The position numbers and the translations under genes were made by a program. This document shows positions 13,826-22,294 of a stretch of DNA of 33,358 nucleotides, in pieces (position 1 is the stretch's first letter; each line of letters opens with the position of its first letter). The notes under the pieces were generated by a model. That model had not been told where the DNA came from and ran no database searches. It was given only the letters and a program-made list of their open reading frames with translations. This DNA is from an uncultured Clostridia bacterium (GTDB lineage: Bacteria; Bacillota; Clostridia; Christensenellales; UBA1242), in assembly GCA_949878595.1 (NCBI GenBank), contig CATLBG010000004.1:1-33358 (forward strand), read 5' to 3'.

Positions 13826-15646
13826 TCACGAAGGATTTTCGGCGTCTACGTCTAAACCTCCAAGTGAAAACTGACTGTTATATAAATCTGCATAGAAGCC
13901 TTTTTGCTTAATTAGTTCTTTGTGATTGCCTGACTCTATTACATCACCATCTTTAAGCACCAAAATTAAATCTGCATTTTTGATAGTTGAAAGTCTATGA
14001 GCAATAACAAAACTTGTCCTGCCCTGCGTGAGCTTATCCATAGCCTTTTGAATGAGTTCTTCTGTTCTGGTATCTACATTGCTAGTAGCCTCATCTAATA
14101 TTAGCATTGGTGTGTTTTGAAGCATTGCTCTTGCAATGGTAAGAAGTTGTTTTTGACCAACAGAAACATTTGTTTCATCTGAAAGCATTGTATCATATCC
14201 ATGTGAAAGAGTTTTGATAAAGTGGTCTAATCCACATGCTTTGCAAACTTTGTCTAGGTCTTCGTCAGTTATTCCTGTTTTGTTATAAACTAAGTTCTCT
14301 CGAATTGTGCCCTCAAAGAGCCATGTGTCTTGAAGAACCATTGAAAAGATGTCACGAAGCTGACTTCTTGTCATGTCACTAATAGAAATTCCGTCTATGC
14401 TAATCTTTCCTGAATTTATTTCATAGAAACGCATAAGAAGATTTACTATGGTTGTTTTTCCAGCACCAGTTGGACCAACAATTGCAACTTTTTGTCCTGC
14501 CTTTATGTCTGCAGAAAAACCATGTATGATTTCTCTATCTTTATCGTAACCAAATTTTACATTTTTAATTTTTACATTACCTTTAATTTCTGATGGAAGC
14601 TCTATATGTTTTTCTGATTCATCAGAAACTTCTTCTTGTTCTAAGAAATTAAACACTCTTTCAGCTGCAGCTGTTGCTGTTTGTATGCTTGTCATTGACT
14701 GAGCAATTTGTGAAAGCGGATTTGTGAAATAACGAATATAAATCATGAAAGCAGTGATTACGCCAAGGTCAATTTTGCCTTGAATTACAAATACTGCACC
14801 AAGTGCACATACAACCACATATCCAAGGTTTCCTACGAAACCCATGATTGGTTGCATTATGCCAGAAATAAATTGTGATTTCCACGCACTTTTATAAAGT
14901 TTTTTATTTAAACTTTCAAATTTTTCTGCTACTTCATGTTTTGCATTATAGGTCTTTACTACTGTTTGACCAGAATATATTTCTTCTACAACGCCGTTAA
15001 GGTCACCAAGTCTTTGTTGTTGCTGAACAAAATATTTTTGTGACTTTGCAATAATTAAAAACATTATTGCAAAACCAATTATTGTTGAACCAATGGCTGC
15101 AAATGCCATTATCCAGTTAGTAACAAACATCATGATGAGCGAGCCAATAAAGAGTGCCACTGCACCAACAAGACCTGAAACGCTTTGATGAAGTGTTTGA
15201 CCAATTGTGTCTATATCGTTTGTTACGCAAGAAAGCACATCACCATATGGAGTTCTATCCAAAAACTTGAGTGGAACCTTGTTTATCTTTTTTGAAATAT
15301 CCCTTCTTAAGTTTTTGCTCATTCTATGGCACACTGTGCCCATTAATACATTTGCAATATAGGTGCAGACAAAACCAACTGCATATAAAATAATTAAAAA
15401 TACACCTATGCTTATAATTTCAGCCATCTCATAGCTTATTCCCTTTAAGACAGAATCTGAAATTATGTTTGTTATTTCTTGAAGTTTGTTTGGCCCAATA
15501 AGCCTAAATACTGTGCTTGCAAGAACTAATATCATTGAAGTGATTACCAAAGGAAGGAATGCTTTGATATATTTTAAAAGTTTGCCAATTGTCTTTTTTA
15601 TATTCTTTGGCTTGGCAGTAGCCCCATGTTGTCTCATTCTAGGCAT
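13826..15646 (-). CDS. ABC exporter half-transporter, catalytic subunit (multidrug-type)
   Basis: A 606-residue type IV ABC exporter half: a six-helix membrane domain (about 30-330) and an ATPase domain (about 365-595). Walker A is GPTGAGKTT, the signature is VSVGQ (degenerate), Walker B is LILDEATSNVD with the catalytic Glu, and the switch is IAHRL with its His. It overlaps the upstream half-transporter by 8 bases and has AAGGAGG before ATG 15646, so the two are co-translated. Its intact Walker B and switch His pair with the intact VSGGQ of the partner to give the working ATP site. Family members of this heterodimeric type (BmrC/BmrD, LmrC/LmrD) export drugs or lipid-like compounds. The substrate here is unknown. 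Confidence 0.93.
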   Translation of the reverse strand: MPRMRQHGATAKPKNIKKTIGKLLKYIKAFLPLVITSMILVLASTVFRLIGPNKLQEITNIISDSVLKGISYEMAEIISIGVFLIILYAVGFVCTYIANVLMGTVCHRMSKNLRRDISKKINKVPLKFLDRTPYGDVLSCVTNDIDTIGQTLHQSVSGLVGAVALFIGSLIMMFVTNWIMAFAAIGSTIIGFAIMFLIIAKSQKYFVQQQQRLGDLNGVVEEIYSGQTVVKTYNAKHEVAEKFESLNKKLYKSAWKSQFISGIMQPIMGFVGNLGYVVVCALGAVFVIQGKIDLGVITAFMIYIRYFTNPLSQIAQSMTSIQTATAAAERVFNFLEQEEVSDESEKHIELPSEIKGNVKIKNVKFGYDKDREIIHGFSADIKAGQKVAIVGPTGAGKTTIVNLLMRFYEINSGKISIDGISISDMTRSQLRDIFSMVLQDTWLFEGTIRENLVYNKTGITDEDLDKVCKACGLDHFIKTLSHGYDTMLSDETNVSVGQKQLLTIARAMLQNTPMLILDEATSNVDTRTEELIQKAMDKLTQGRTSFVIAHRLSTIKNADLILVLKDGDVIESGNHKELIKQKGFYADLYNSQFSLGGLDVDAENPS

Positions 15647-17396
15647 TTTTGAGTTCCTCCTTGCTTAGCTGTGATAAGGCTATCTCTTTGTATACTGAAC
15701 AAGTCTGCATAAGTTCATCGTGAGTTCCTTCTCCCACAATGTGACCACTATCTAAGACTATAATTTTATCTGCATTTTTTATTGTTCCAATTCTCTGAGC
15801 AACAATAAGACAAGTTATGCCCTCTGCCTTTTCTTTTAGAGCCTGTCTTAAAGCCTTGTCTGTTTTGTAGTCTAGGGCTGAAAAACTGTCATCAAAAATT
15901 AATATTTCTGGTTTTCTTGCAAGAGCTCTTGCAATTGATAATCTTTGTTTTTGACCACCAGAAACGTTTTTTCCACCCTGGTCAATTCTTGAATCTAAAC
16001 CTTCTGGTAAATTGTTTATGAAATTTGATTGAGAGATGTCTATAGCTGTTTCTATCTCTTCATCATTTGGCTTTAAGCCATCTTTTTCACCCATGGTTAT
16101 GTTTTCTTTAACGGTTCCAGAAAACAAAACTGCCTTTTGAGCAATATAGCCAATTTTGTTATTGAGCTGCTCTGTGGTGTAGTCTTTTACATTAACGCCA
16201 TCAACAATAACTTGACCCTCTGTTGCATCATATAATCTTGGAACTAGGTTGATTAGTGTGCTCTTGCCGCTTCCTGTTGAACCAATAAATGCAATAGTTT
16301 GACCTTTCTCTGCTTTAAAACTTATATCATGTAAAACATATTCTTCTGCATCCGGATATTTGAAACCAACATTAACAAACTGAACTTCACCACTTTTAAT
16401 TGGAGCTTCTATGCCAGCACCTTCTATTATGCTAGGCTTTGTATCTAGAACCTCATTGATTCTTCTTGCTGAAACTGCTGCCCTTGGAAGCATGATGAAT
16501 ATCATGACAAGAAGCACAAAACTCATTACTACCATTATTGCATATGAACTGAAAGTCATCATTTGTGAAAGAATTATTCCTTTTTCACCTAAACCTACAG
16601 CATTGCTTATTAGGTATGCACCAATCATATAGATTGCAAGTGGAAGTCCACTCATGACTACATTTAGCACTGGATCAATCAATGACATGAACTTATTTGT
16701 AAATAAGTGATTTTTTGTAATCTTTGTGTTTGCCTCATCAAATTTTTCTTCTTGATAATTTTCTGCATTAAATGCCCTAACAACTCTGACACCTGTGAGG
16801 TTTTCCCTTGTGACACGGTTAAGGTCATCAGTCATGCTTTGAATCTTTTTGAATTTTGGAAGTGCCACTGCAATTATTATTGCTATAAACAACATAACAA
16901 ACGCAACCGCAATTGCTGTTGCAGTTGTCCACTGCCAGCTCGAACTTGAGATTTTGCAAATTGCCCAAATTGCCATAACAGGTGATTTGACTAAAAGCTG
17001 AAGACCAAACGCAATAAACATTTGAACTTGACTAATGTCGTTTGTTGTTCTTGTGATTAAACTTGCTGTTGAAAATCTTTTTATTTCTGCATCTGAAAAA
17101 TTGATTACTTTATCAAATACTTTTGAACGCAAATTTTTTGCAAGCCTTGTTGCAATAAGTGCTGCACAGCCACCTACAATAACTGAAGTTATTGCACTAG
17201 CCACAGCACAAGCAAGCATGTAGCCACCATTTTCTAAGACACTTGAAACTGAGCCTTTGCTTTGTATTATCATTATCATCTTTTCCATATATTCTGGAAT
17301 TTCAAGTTCTAGCCAAACTTGGAAAACAATAAAACATACACTTAGAAAGGCCAATACCCAATCTCTTTTCTGCAAATATTTTAATTGTTTTAACAT
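15639..17396 (-). CDS. ABC exporter half-transporter, degenerate-site subunit
   Basis: A 585-residue half-transporter with six membrane helices (about 15-310) and an ATPase domain (about 335-575). Walker A is GSTGSGKST and the signature VSGGQ is canonical, but Walker B is LIFDDSFSALD with Asp in place of the catalytic Glu, and the switch His is Gln (VAQRI). It therefore contributes the non-hydrolysing site of a heterodimer with the gene at 13826-15646. AGGAGG lies just upstream of ATG 17396 and a good promoter precedes it, making it the first gene of a two-gene operon. This asymmetry is well known in Firmicutes exporters of the BmrCD/LmrCD kind. Confidence 0.93.
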   Translation of the reverse strand: MLKQLKYLQKRDWVLAFLSVCFIVFQVWLELEIPEYMEKMIMIIQSKGSVSSVLENGGYMLACAVASAITSVIVGGCAALIATRLAKNLRSKVFDKVINFSDAEIKRFSTASLITRTTNDISQVQMFIAFGLQLLVKSPVMAIWAICKISSSSWQWTTATAIAVAFVMLFIAIIIAVALPKFKKIQSMTDDLNRVTRENLTGVRVVRAFNAENYQEEKFDEANTKITKNHLFTNKFMSLIDPVLNVVMSGLPLAIYMIGAYLISNAVGLGEKGIILSQMMTFSSYAIMVVMSFVLLVMIFIMLPRAAVSARRINEVLDTKPSIIEGAGIEAPIKSGEVQFVNVGFKYPDAEEYVLHDISFKAEKGQTIAFIGSTGSGKSTLINLVPRLYDATEGQVIVDGVNVKDYTTEQLNNKIGYIAQKAVLFSGTVKENITMGEKDGLKPNDEEIETAIDISQSNFINNLPEGLDSRIDQGGKNVSGGQKQRLSIARALARKPEILIFDDSFSALDYKTDKALRQALKEKAEGITCLIVAQRIGTIKNADKIIVLDSGHIVGEGTHDELMQTCSVYKEIALSQLSKEELKNA

Positions 17397-17418
17397 TTAC
17401 CCCTCCTAACAATAACCT

Positions 17419-17447
17419 ATTATAAGCCAATTTAAATTTTTATGCAA
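17419..17447 (-). promoter_or_regulatory. Promoter of the ABC exporter operon
   Basis: Minus strand TTGCAT (17447-17442), 17-base spacer, TATAAT (17424-17419). The leader is short, with AGGAGG before ATG 17396. Confidence 0.8.
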
Positions 17448-17507
17448 TTATTTTGCGAAAAAGACCTAAGCATAAATTATATTATTTTACTTTTTATTTT
17501 ATTGTGT

Positions 17508-17513
17508 TATAAT
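17508..17513 (+). promoter_or_regulatory. -10 box of the radC promoter
   Basis: TATAAT with only a weak TTTTAC 17 bases upstream. AGGGA sits about seven bases before ATG 17545. Confidence 0.5.
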
Positions 17514-17544
17514 TATGGGGTAATTTGTAACACAGGGATAAAAC

Positions 17545-18492
17545 ATGGAACTAAGAAATAATAACATTCAGAGACACAAACCAATTAAAAGACAAGTTGA
17601 CTTTGATAAGTCAATCAGTGAAAAATCTCTTGATGAGTTGCTTGCAGAAGATTCTGTTAACAAAACTATTAGCGAACTAAAAAAGTTAACAAACATCAAT
17701 AATGAAAACAAAAATAAAAAATCTAAGAATATTCATAAAGACCATAGAGAAAGACTCAGAAATCAATTTCTAGAAAATGGTTTTAATACTTTTACTGATG
17801 TTCAAAAACTTGAACTTTTATTATTTTATGCAATTCCTCAAAAAGATACCAACCCTATAGCTCATGAACTTCTCAATGAGTTTGGCTCACTTAAAGATGT
17901 GCTTAGTGCAGATATAAATAAATTATCTAAAATTAAAGGTATTAAAGAAAGCTCTGCAATATTGATTAACTTAATTGGTAATCTATTTTCTGCAATTTCT
18001 AAACCTAATGATGGCAAATATATTGGTGGAACAAAAAGAGCTAAAGAATTTTGTAAAAAACTTTTTATAGGCATTGAAGTTGAACAGTTTTATGTTATTT
18101 GCTTAACTAAATCTAACAGAGTTCAAAAATATAAATTAATTCAATCAGGAACAGCAGATGAAGTTGGAGTTCAAATTAGATCAATAACTGAATTTGCTAT
18201 TAGTTGCAATTGTAACAGAATTTTAATTACTCACAATCACCCAGGTGGTATTGCCGCGATGTCTGATGAAGATTGTAAATTTACATATTCTCTACTTTGC
18301 AGTTGTATGCTAAATTCAATTGAAGTTATTGACCATATTATTGTTGGAACTGATAGAACGATTTCTATGCATAATCAAAAAATGCTTGATAGACTCAAGT
18401 CTAAAGCTCATGATAGAATTGGTCTAACCAAAGAGAAAAAAGTATTTTTATCAAGCTTATCTGCAGACTATATTAGTGATGATGAAGATTAA
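17545..18492 (+). CDS. radC: RadC-family JAB/MPN-domain protein
   Basis: 315 residues. A charged N-terminal extension (1-65) precedes the usual RadC layout: a helix-hairpin-helix-like region (HRERLRNQFLENG at 67-79; LSKIKGIKESSA at 127-138) and a JAB metalloprotease-fold domain with HNHPGG (230-235) and S240/D243, the JAMM zinc ligands. The family is linked by name to DNA repair, but its true biochemical role is unsettled. Length is greater than the usual ~225 residues because of the N-terminal tail and a C-terminal tail rich in Lys/Ser/Asp. It is a single gene between its own promoter and terminator, so context does not help. Confidence 0.9.
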   Translation: MELRNNNIQRHKPIKRQVDFDKSISEKSLDELLAEDSVNKTISELKKLTNINNENKNKKSKNIHKDHRERLRNQFLENGFNTFTDVQKLELLLFYAIPQKDTNPIAHELLNEFGSLKDVLSADINKLSKIKGIKESSAILINLIGNLFSAISKPNDGKYIGGTKRAKEFCKKLFIGIEVEQFYVICLTKSNRVQKYKLIQSGTADEVGVQIRSITEFAISCNCNRILITHNHPGGIAAMSDEDCKFTYSLLCSCMLNSIEVIDHIIVGTDRTISMHNQKMLDRLKSKAHDRIGLTKEKKVFLSSLSADYISDDED

Positions 18493-18518
18493 AATGCAGC
18501 ATTTGTTGCATTTTTTTT
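18493..18518 (+). terminator. Terminator of radC
   Basis: Eight-bp stem with one G-U (18493-18500 with 18505-18512), ATTT loop, run of T to 18518. Confidence 0.85.
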
Positions 18519-18560
18519 ATGCACTGATAGTATATCTTTATATATAAGGAGCGATTTATT

Positions 18561-21170
18561 TTGGCATATTATAATAAAGATTTAAAACAGATTTACAGCG
18601 AATTAAATTCTTCTGAAAAAGGCTTAACCTCTACTGAAGCAGCAGATAAAAACGCAAAATTTGGCGAAAATAAGCTAACAGAACAAAAAAAGATTGGTTT
18701 TTTTAAGAAACTTTTGAATGAATTCAAAAATTTAATGATTATAATTCTGATTATTTCTGCAATAATTTCACTTACTTCCGCAGTAATTCATAACGATCTT
18801 GAGAGTATGTTTGAAGGAATACTCATTTTTGTGATTGTTATTATTAATGCTGTGGTTGGTGTTATTCAACAACAAAAGGCAGAAGATGCTCTAGCTGCCC
18901 TAAAAAAACAAACCGAGCCATTTGCAAAAGTTTATAGAGATGGCAGTTTACAAAAAATTAAGGTTGGATTTTTAACAATTGGTGACATTGTTGAACTTAA
19001 AGCAGGTGATATTGTGCCTGCCGATATTAGACTTATTAGTGTGAACAATCTTAGATGTAACGAAAGTTCTATGACTGGTGAAAGCAATTCAGTTTTAAAA
19101 TCTGCAAAAACTATTCTTAAAAATAATGTTCCTCTATCTGACCAAGATAATATTTGTTTTTCTGGCACAAGCGTGACAGCTGGTCATGGAAAAGGAATTG
19201 TTGTTAGCATTGGCAAAGATACTGAACTTGGAAAAATTGCTGAAACGCTTGGTTCTTCACTTAAAGAAAAAACTCCTCTCGAAAAGAATATTGATAAAAT
19301 TGGTAAGATTTTATCTATTGGCATATTAGGAATTGTTGTTGTTGTTTTTGCTGTGCAATTGCTTTTTAATAAAAACCAAACTTTTATTGATGCCCTGCTG
19401 ACTGCAGTTGCCCTAGCAGTGGCAGCCATACCTGAAAGTTTGCCTGCAGTAATAACAATTATTATGGCTCTTGGAGTTCAAAAGCTTGCCAGAAAAAATG
19501 CAATTGTTAAAAAGCTTTCTGCAGTTGAAACACTTGGGTGCTGCAATATTATTTGCTCAGACAAAACAGGAACTCTAACAAAAAATGAAATGACTGCAAG
19601 TCACTATTATGAATATGGAAAAATTTGTGACTGCAAAGATTTTAATATTAATCAAAATAAAATGGCTGTTAAAATTCTTGCACTATGTAACAATGCAAAA
19701 ATTGATGGAGCTAAAATTTCTGCTGATGCAACAGAAACCTCTCTCATTTCATTGCTCATAAAAAATCAGATTGATGTGAATGGTTTTAAGCAAAGATCAA
19801 GAAGAATTAAGGAAAATGAATTTAACTCTGTTAGAAAAACAATGAGTGTTATATGTGAAGAAGCCGGCTCAAAAACTCTTTATGCAAAGGGTGCATTAGA
19901 TTATATTCTTGGAAAGTGTGACAGAATTTTAGACAATGGTGAAATTAAACCATTAACTGATCAGATGGTTAGCAAAATTTTGGCAGCCAATGAAAAAGTT
20001 TGCTCTGAGGGTGAAAGAGTTATTTCTCTAGCATTTAAAGAAATAACAGAAAATGCAGATGAAGAAAATATGATTTTTGTTGGGTTTGTTGGAATTATTG
20101 ACCCACCAAGACCTGAAGCTATTAAGTCTATTAAGCAATGTAAAAAGGCAGGACTAAAGACTATTATGATTACTGGTGACCACCCTGCAACCGCTTTTGC
20201 CATTGCAAAAAAACTTGGTATTGCTGATAACAAAAAACAAGTTTTGACAGGCTATGAACTTTCTAAGCTTTCTGAAAAAGACTTATCTAAAATCATAAAC
20301 AGCTATTCAGTTTTTGCAAGAGTTACGCCAGAACACAAACTTATGATCGTTAAGGCACTCAAAGCAAATGGTAATGTTGTTGCAATGACCGGTGATGGAA
20401 TTAATGATGCACCTAGCATTAAAGCTGCAAACATTGGAGCATGCATGGGAATCACTGGAACAGATGTTACTAAGGAAGTTGCTGATATTATTATATCTGA
20501 CGACAATTTTTCAACAATTGTGCTCTCTGTTAAGGAGGGTCGAACAATATATCAAAACATTGCAAAGACTATTTTATTTTTAATTTCAACTAATCTTGTT
20601 GAAGTTATTGGTATATTTGTAACTTCTCTTGTTATGCCTGGAGCAATATTTTTGATTCCTACGCAAATTCTATTTATAAACCTAGTGACTGATAGTTTGC
20701 CCGCATTTGCACTTGGTATTGAACCTTCTGAAAAAAATATTATGGACAGAACACCAAGAGACCCAAAAAAGTCTCTGCTTTCAGGAACACTTGGAACCTC
20801 TATTCTCTATCAAGGCTTTATTCAATCACTGATTGTGCTTGTTATGTTTGTGTTTGCTAGATGGAACTATGGAAATGCCATTGCTAGCACAATGTCTTTT
20901 ATGACAATTTGTTTAATGCAAATTATTCATGCAATTAACTGCAAGTCTGAAAAGAGCATATTTAAAATTAATATATTTAAAAACAGATTCTTTAACTTTA
21001 GTTTTGTTATTTTGCTTGCAATGATTTTGGGAGTTTACTTTATTCCATTCTTTGCCAGCCTATTTGGACTCACAGCTATGAATGGAATTCAATGGCTAAT
21101 TGTTGCCCTAACAAGCATCTCTATTATTCCATTAGTTGAAATTGGAAAACTAATTATTAAAGAAAAATAA
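18561..21170 (+). CDS. Type IIA P-type ATPase, probable Ca2+ exporter
   Basis: 869 residues, starting at TTG 18561, fixed by AAGGAG (18547-18552) eight bases upstream. The actuator loop has TGES (172-175), the phosphorylation site is D334 in DKTGTLT, and the hinge TGDGINDAP is present. Ion-site helices resemble SERCA-type pumps: M4 AAIPESLPAV (288-297), M5 STNLVEVIG with the Asn and Glu of the SERCA pattern, and M6 NLVTDSLPAFALG with Asn/Thr/Asp. About ten membrane helices are present. It should pump Ca2+ (possibly Mn2+) out of the cytosol in exchange for protons. It is monocistronic with a strong terminator. Metal specificity is inferred from M4-M6 residues. Confidence 0.92.
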   Translation: MAYYNKDLKQIYSELNSSEKGLTSTEAADKNAKFGENKLTEQKKIGFFKKLLNEFKNLMIIILIISAIISLTSAVIHNDLESMFEGILIFVIVIINAVVGVIQQQKAEDALAALKKQTEPFAKVYRDGSLQKIKVGFLTIGDIVELKAGDIVPADIRLISVNNLRCNESSMTGESNSVLKSAKTILKNNVPLSDQDNICFSGTSVTAGHGKGIVVSIGKDTELGKIAETLGSSLKEKTPLEKNIDKIGKILSIGILGIVVVVFAVQLLFNKNQTFIDALLTAVALAVAAIPESLPAVITIIMALGVQKLARKNAIVKKLSAVETLGCCNIICSDKTGTLTKNEMTASHYYEYGKICDCKDFNINQNKMAVKILALCNNAKIDGAKISADATETSLISLLIKNQIDVNGFKQRSRRIKENEFNSVRKTMSVICEEAGSKTLYAKGALDYILGKCDRILDNGEIKPLTDQMVSKILAANEKVCSEGERVISLAFKEITENADEENMIFVGFVGIIDPPRPEAIKSIKQCKKAGLKTIMITGDHPATAFAIAKKLGIADNKKQVLTGYELSKLSEKDLSKIINSYSVFARVTPEHKLMIVKALKANGNVVAMTGDGINDAPSIKAANIGACMGITGTDVTKEVADIIISDDNFSTIVLSVKEGRTIYQNIAKTILFLISTNLVEVIGIFVTSLVMPGAIFLIPTQILFINLVTDSLPAFALGIEPSEKNIMDRTPRDPKKSLLSGTLGTSILYQGFIQSLIVLVMFVFARWNYGNAIASTMSFMTICLMQIIHAINCKSEKSIFKINIFKNRFFNFSFVILLAMILGVYFIPFFASLFGLTAMNGIQWLIVALTSISIIPLVEIGKLIIKEK

Positions 21171-21201
21171 AAAAACTTGCAAGACTTCTTGCAAGTTTTT
21201 T
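21170..21201. terminator. Bidirectional terminator
   Basis: Perfect 14-bp stem (21170-21183 with 21188-21201), loop ACTT, ending in T runs on both strands. It separates the Ca2+ pump from the convergent membrane-anchored protein gene. Confidence 0.92.
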
Positions 21202-21213
21202 GCTATTCACTTT

Positions 21214-22131
21214 TTATTGTTGAGATTTAACAACCTCAGTTGCTGAAACAGTTATTCCATTTCTGCGTCCTGATAAACCTATGCCTGAAACAAATTTGAA
21301 TGTTCCAAGAGCATCAATTCCCTTCATGGCAACATCTCCTATTGTCTTGGTAAATTTTTCAATATCCATATCAGCTTCTTCTGGGAAAATAAATTCAATT
21401 AAGAGGTTTATGAGAATTTCACTCTGTTTTGGATTTTTCCCATTTATTGATATGTCACCATTTGAATATCTTTCAACTGGGTCATTTAAATCAATATCAT
21501 AATTAATTGAAAAATAAAGATTGTCTGGGATTATAATTTTTAAAAGATACATTGGTGTGTTCATTTGCTTTGCAATTTGATCACGAATGTCTGTTGTTTC
21601 TATCTTAACTATAAATTTTACATGAGCTTTTGAGTATGTGTTATCTGCAACATCTAAAGAATCTTCATCTGGGTCAACACTAAACTCTAGAACTGAAATA
21701 TTTATAACATTTAAATAATTTAAGCTTGGAAGTGCATTTTTAAGCATTCCGTTTTCAATAAGTTTGTCACAGACAGCTGCAAATTCACAATCTGTAAGAG
21801 TTACCTTTCCATCACCTTTAAAATTATCTATGTCTTGACTTTTTATTGTTCCATCATCTTGAATTTTGTAGTTGGCAGCTTGAAGCTTGCTTATTGCATT
21901 GACAAGGTCTGATGAAGAATATCCATTTGTCACTATATCACTTTCTTTTGGCGAACTATAAAGCGATGAAACAACACTGATTAAATCACCAACATTATAT
22001 ATGCCATAAGTTCCAAAATATTTTGGAACAATTACTTTATCAAGAAAAAAGAAGCCACCCACAAAAATGGATAACACAATTGAAATTATTATTATTACTT
22101 TTGCAATGAAGCCTGATCTCTTTCTTTTCAC
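21214..22131 (-). CDS. Membrane-anchored extracytoplasmic protein, unknown function
   Basis: 305 residues. The N-terminus KRKRSGF followed by one hydrophobic helix (about 10-31) indicates a membrane anchor with the bulk of the protein outside. There is no lipobox. The exterior part is acidic, with alternating beta-like stretches, and I recognise no domain. A segment GDGKVTLTD (about 105-113) weakly resembles a calcium-binding loop. The start is GTG 22131, which shares one base with the TAG of a 35-residue open frame just upstream (TAGTG), implying translational coupling. It is downstream of spoIIE-tilS but has a separate promoter. A sporulation or envelope role is only a guess from position. 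Confidence 0.75.
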   Translation of the reverse strand: MKRKRSGFIAKVIIIISIVLSIFVGGFFFLDKVIVPKYFGTYGIYNVGDLISVVSSLYSSPKESDIVTNGYSSSDLVNAISKLQAANYKIQDDGTIKSQDIDNFKGDGKVTLTDCEFAAVCDKLIENGMLKNALPSLNYLNVINISVLEFSVDPDEDSLDVADNTYSKAHVKFIVKIETTDIRDQIAKQMNTPMYLLKIIIPDNLYFSINYDIDLNDPVERYSNGDISINGKNPKQSEILINLLIEFIFPEEADMDIEKFTKTIGDVAMKGIDALGTFKFVSGIGLSGRRNGITVSATEVVKSQQ

Positions 22132-22238
22132 TAAACTATGCTACCAGATATTGATGCTTTAAAAACGAAGAACAGCAATATAGCAGTAGCTATAATCAAT
22201 CCAATTATCTTTAGTATACTAAATCTTCTTTTGAACAT
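22131..22238 (-). CDS. 35-residue single-pass membrane peptide
   Basis: This small frame begins at ATG 22238 with a strong AGGAGAGG ribosome site a few bases upstream, and ends in TAG at 22133-22131. The peptide starts MFKRRF, followed by a hydrophobic helix (about residues 8-27) and a short polar tail, a typical positive-inside single-pass protein. It is preceded by a near-consensus promoter, and its stop overlaps the GTG start of the 305-residue anchored protein by one base. These three points argue that it is a real gene and that the pair is expressed together. It might be a small partner, or a leader frame whose translation drives the next gene. I know of no matching family. Confidence 0.7.
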   Translation of the reverse strand: MFKRRFSILKIIGLIIATAILLFFVFKASISGSIV

Positions 22239-22259
22239 CTAATACCTCTCCTTTTCTTA

Positions 22260-22289
22260 ATTATATTATTTAAGTTGTAAGTTTGTCAA
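22260..22289 (-). promoter_or_regulatory. Promoter of the small-peptide / anchored-protein pair
   Basis: Minus strand TTGACA (22289-22284), 18-base spacer, TATAAT (22265-22260), lying immediately after the tilS stop. It gives the pair its own transcription start. Confidence 0.8.
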
Positions 22290-22294
22290 CAAGT

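Noticed and set aside
13826..17396. Mutated ABC half-transporter as a decaying gene
   Set aside because: The Walker B Asp and switch Gln in one half, and the altered signature in the other, are the complementary pattern of heterodimeric exporters with one working ATP site.
21790..21830. Dockerin or EF-hand calcium loop in the 305-residue anchored protein
   Set aside because: GDGKVTLTD fits only half of the ligand positions and there is no second copy; dockerins have two.
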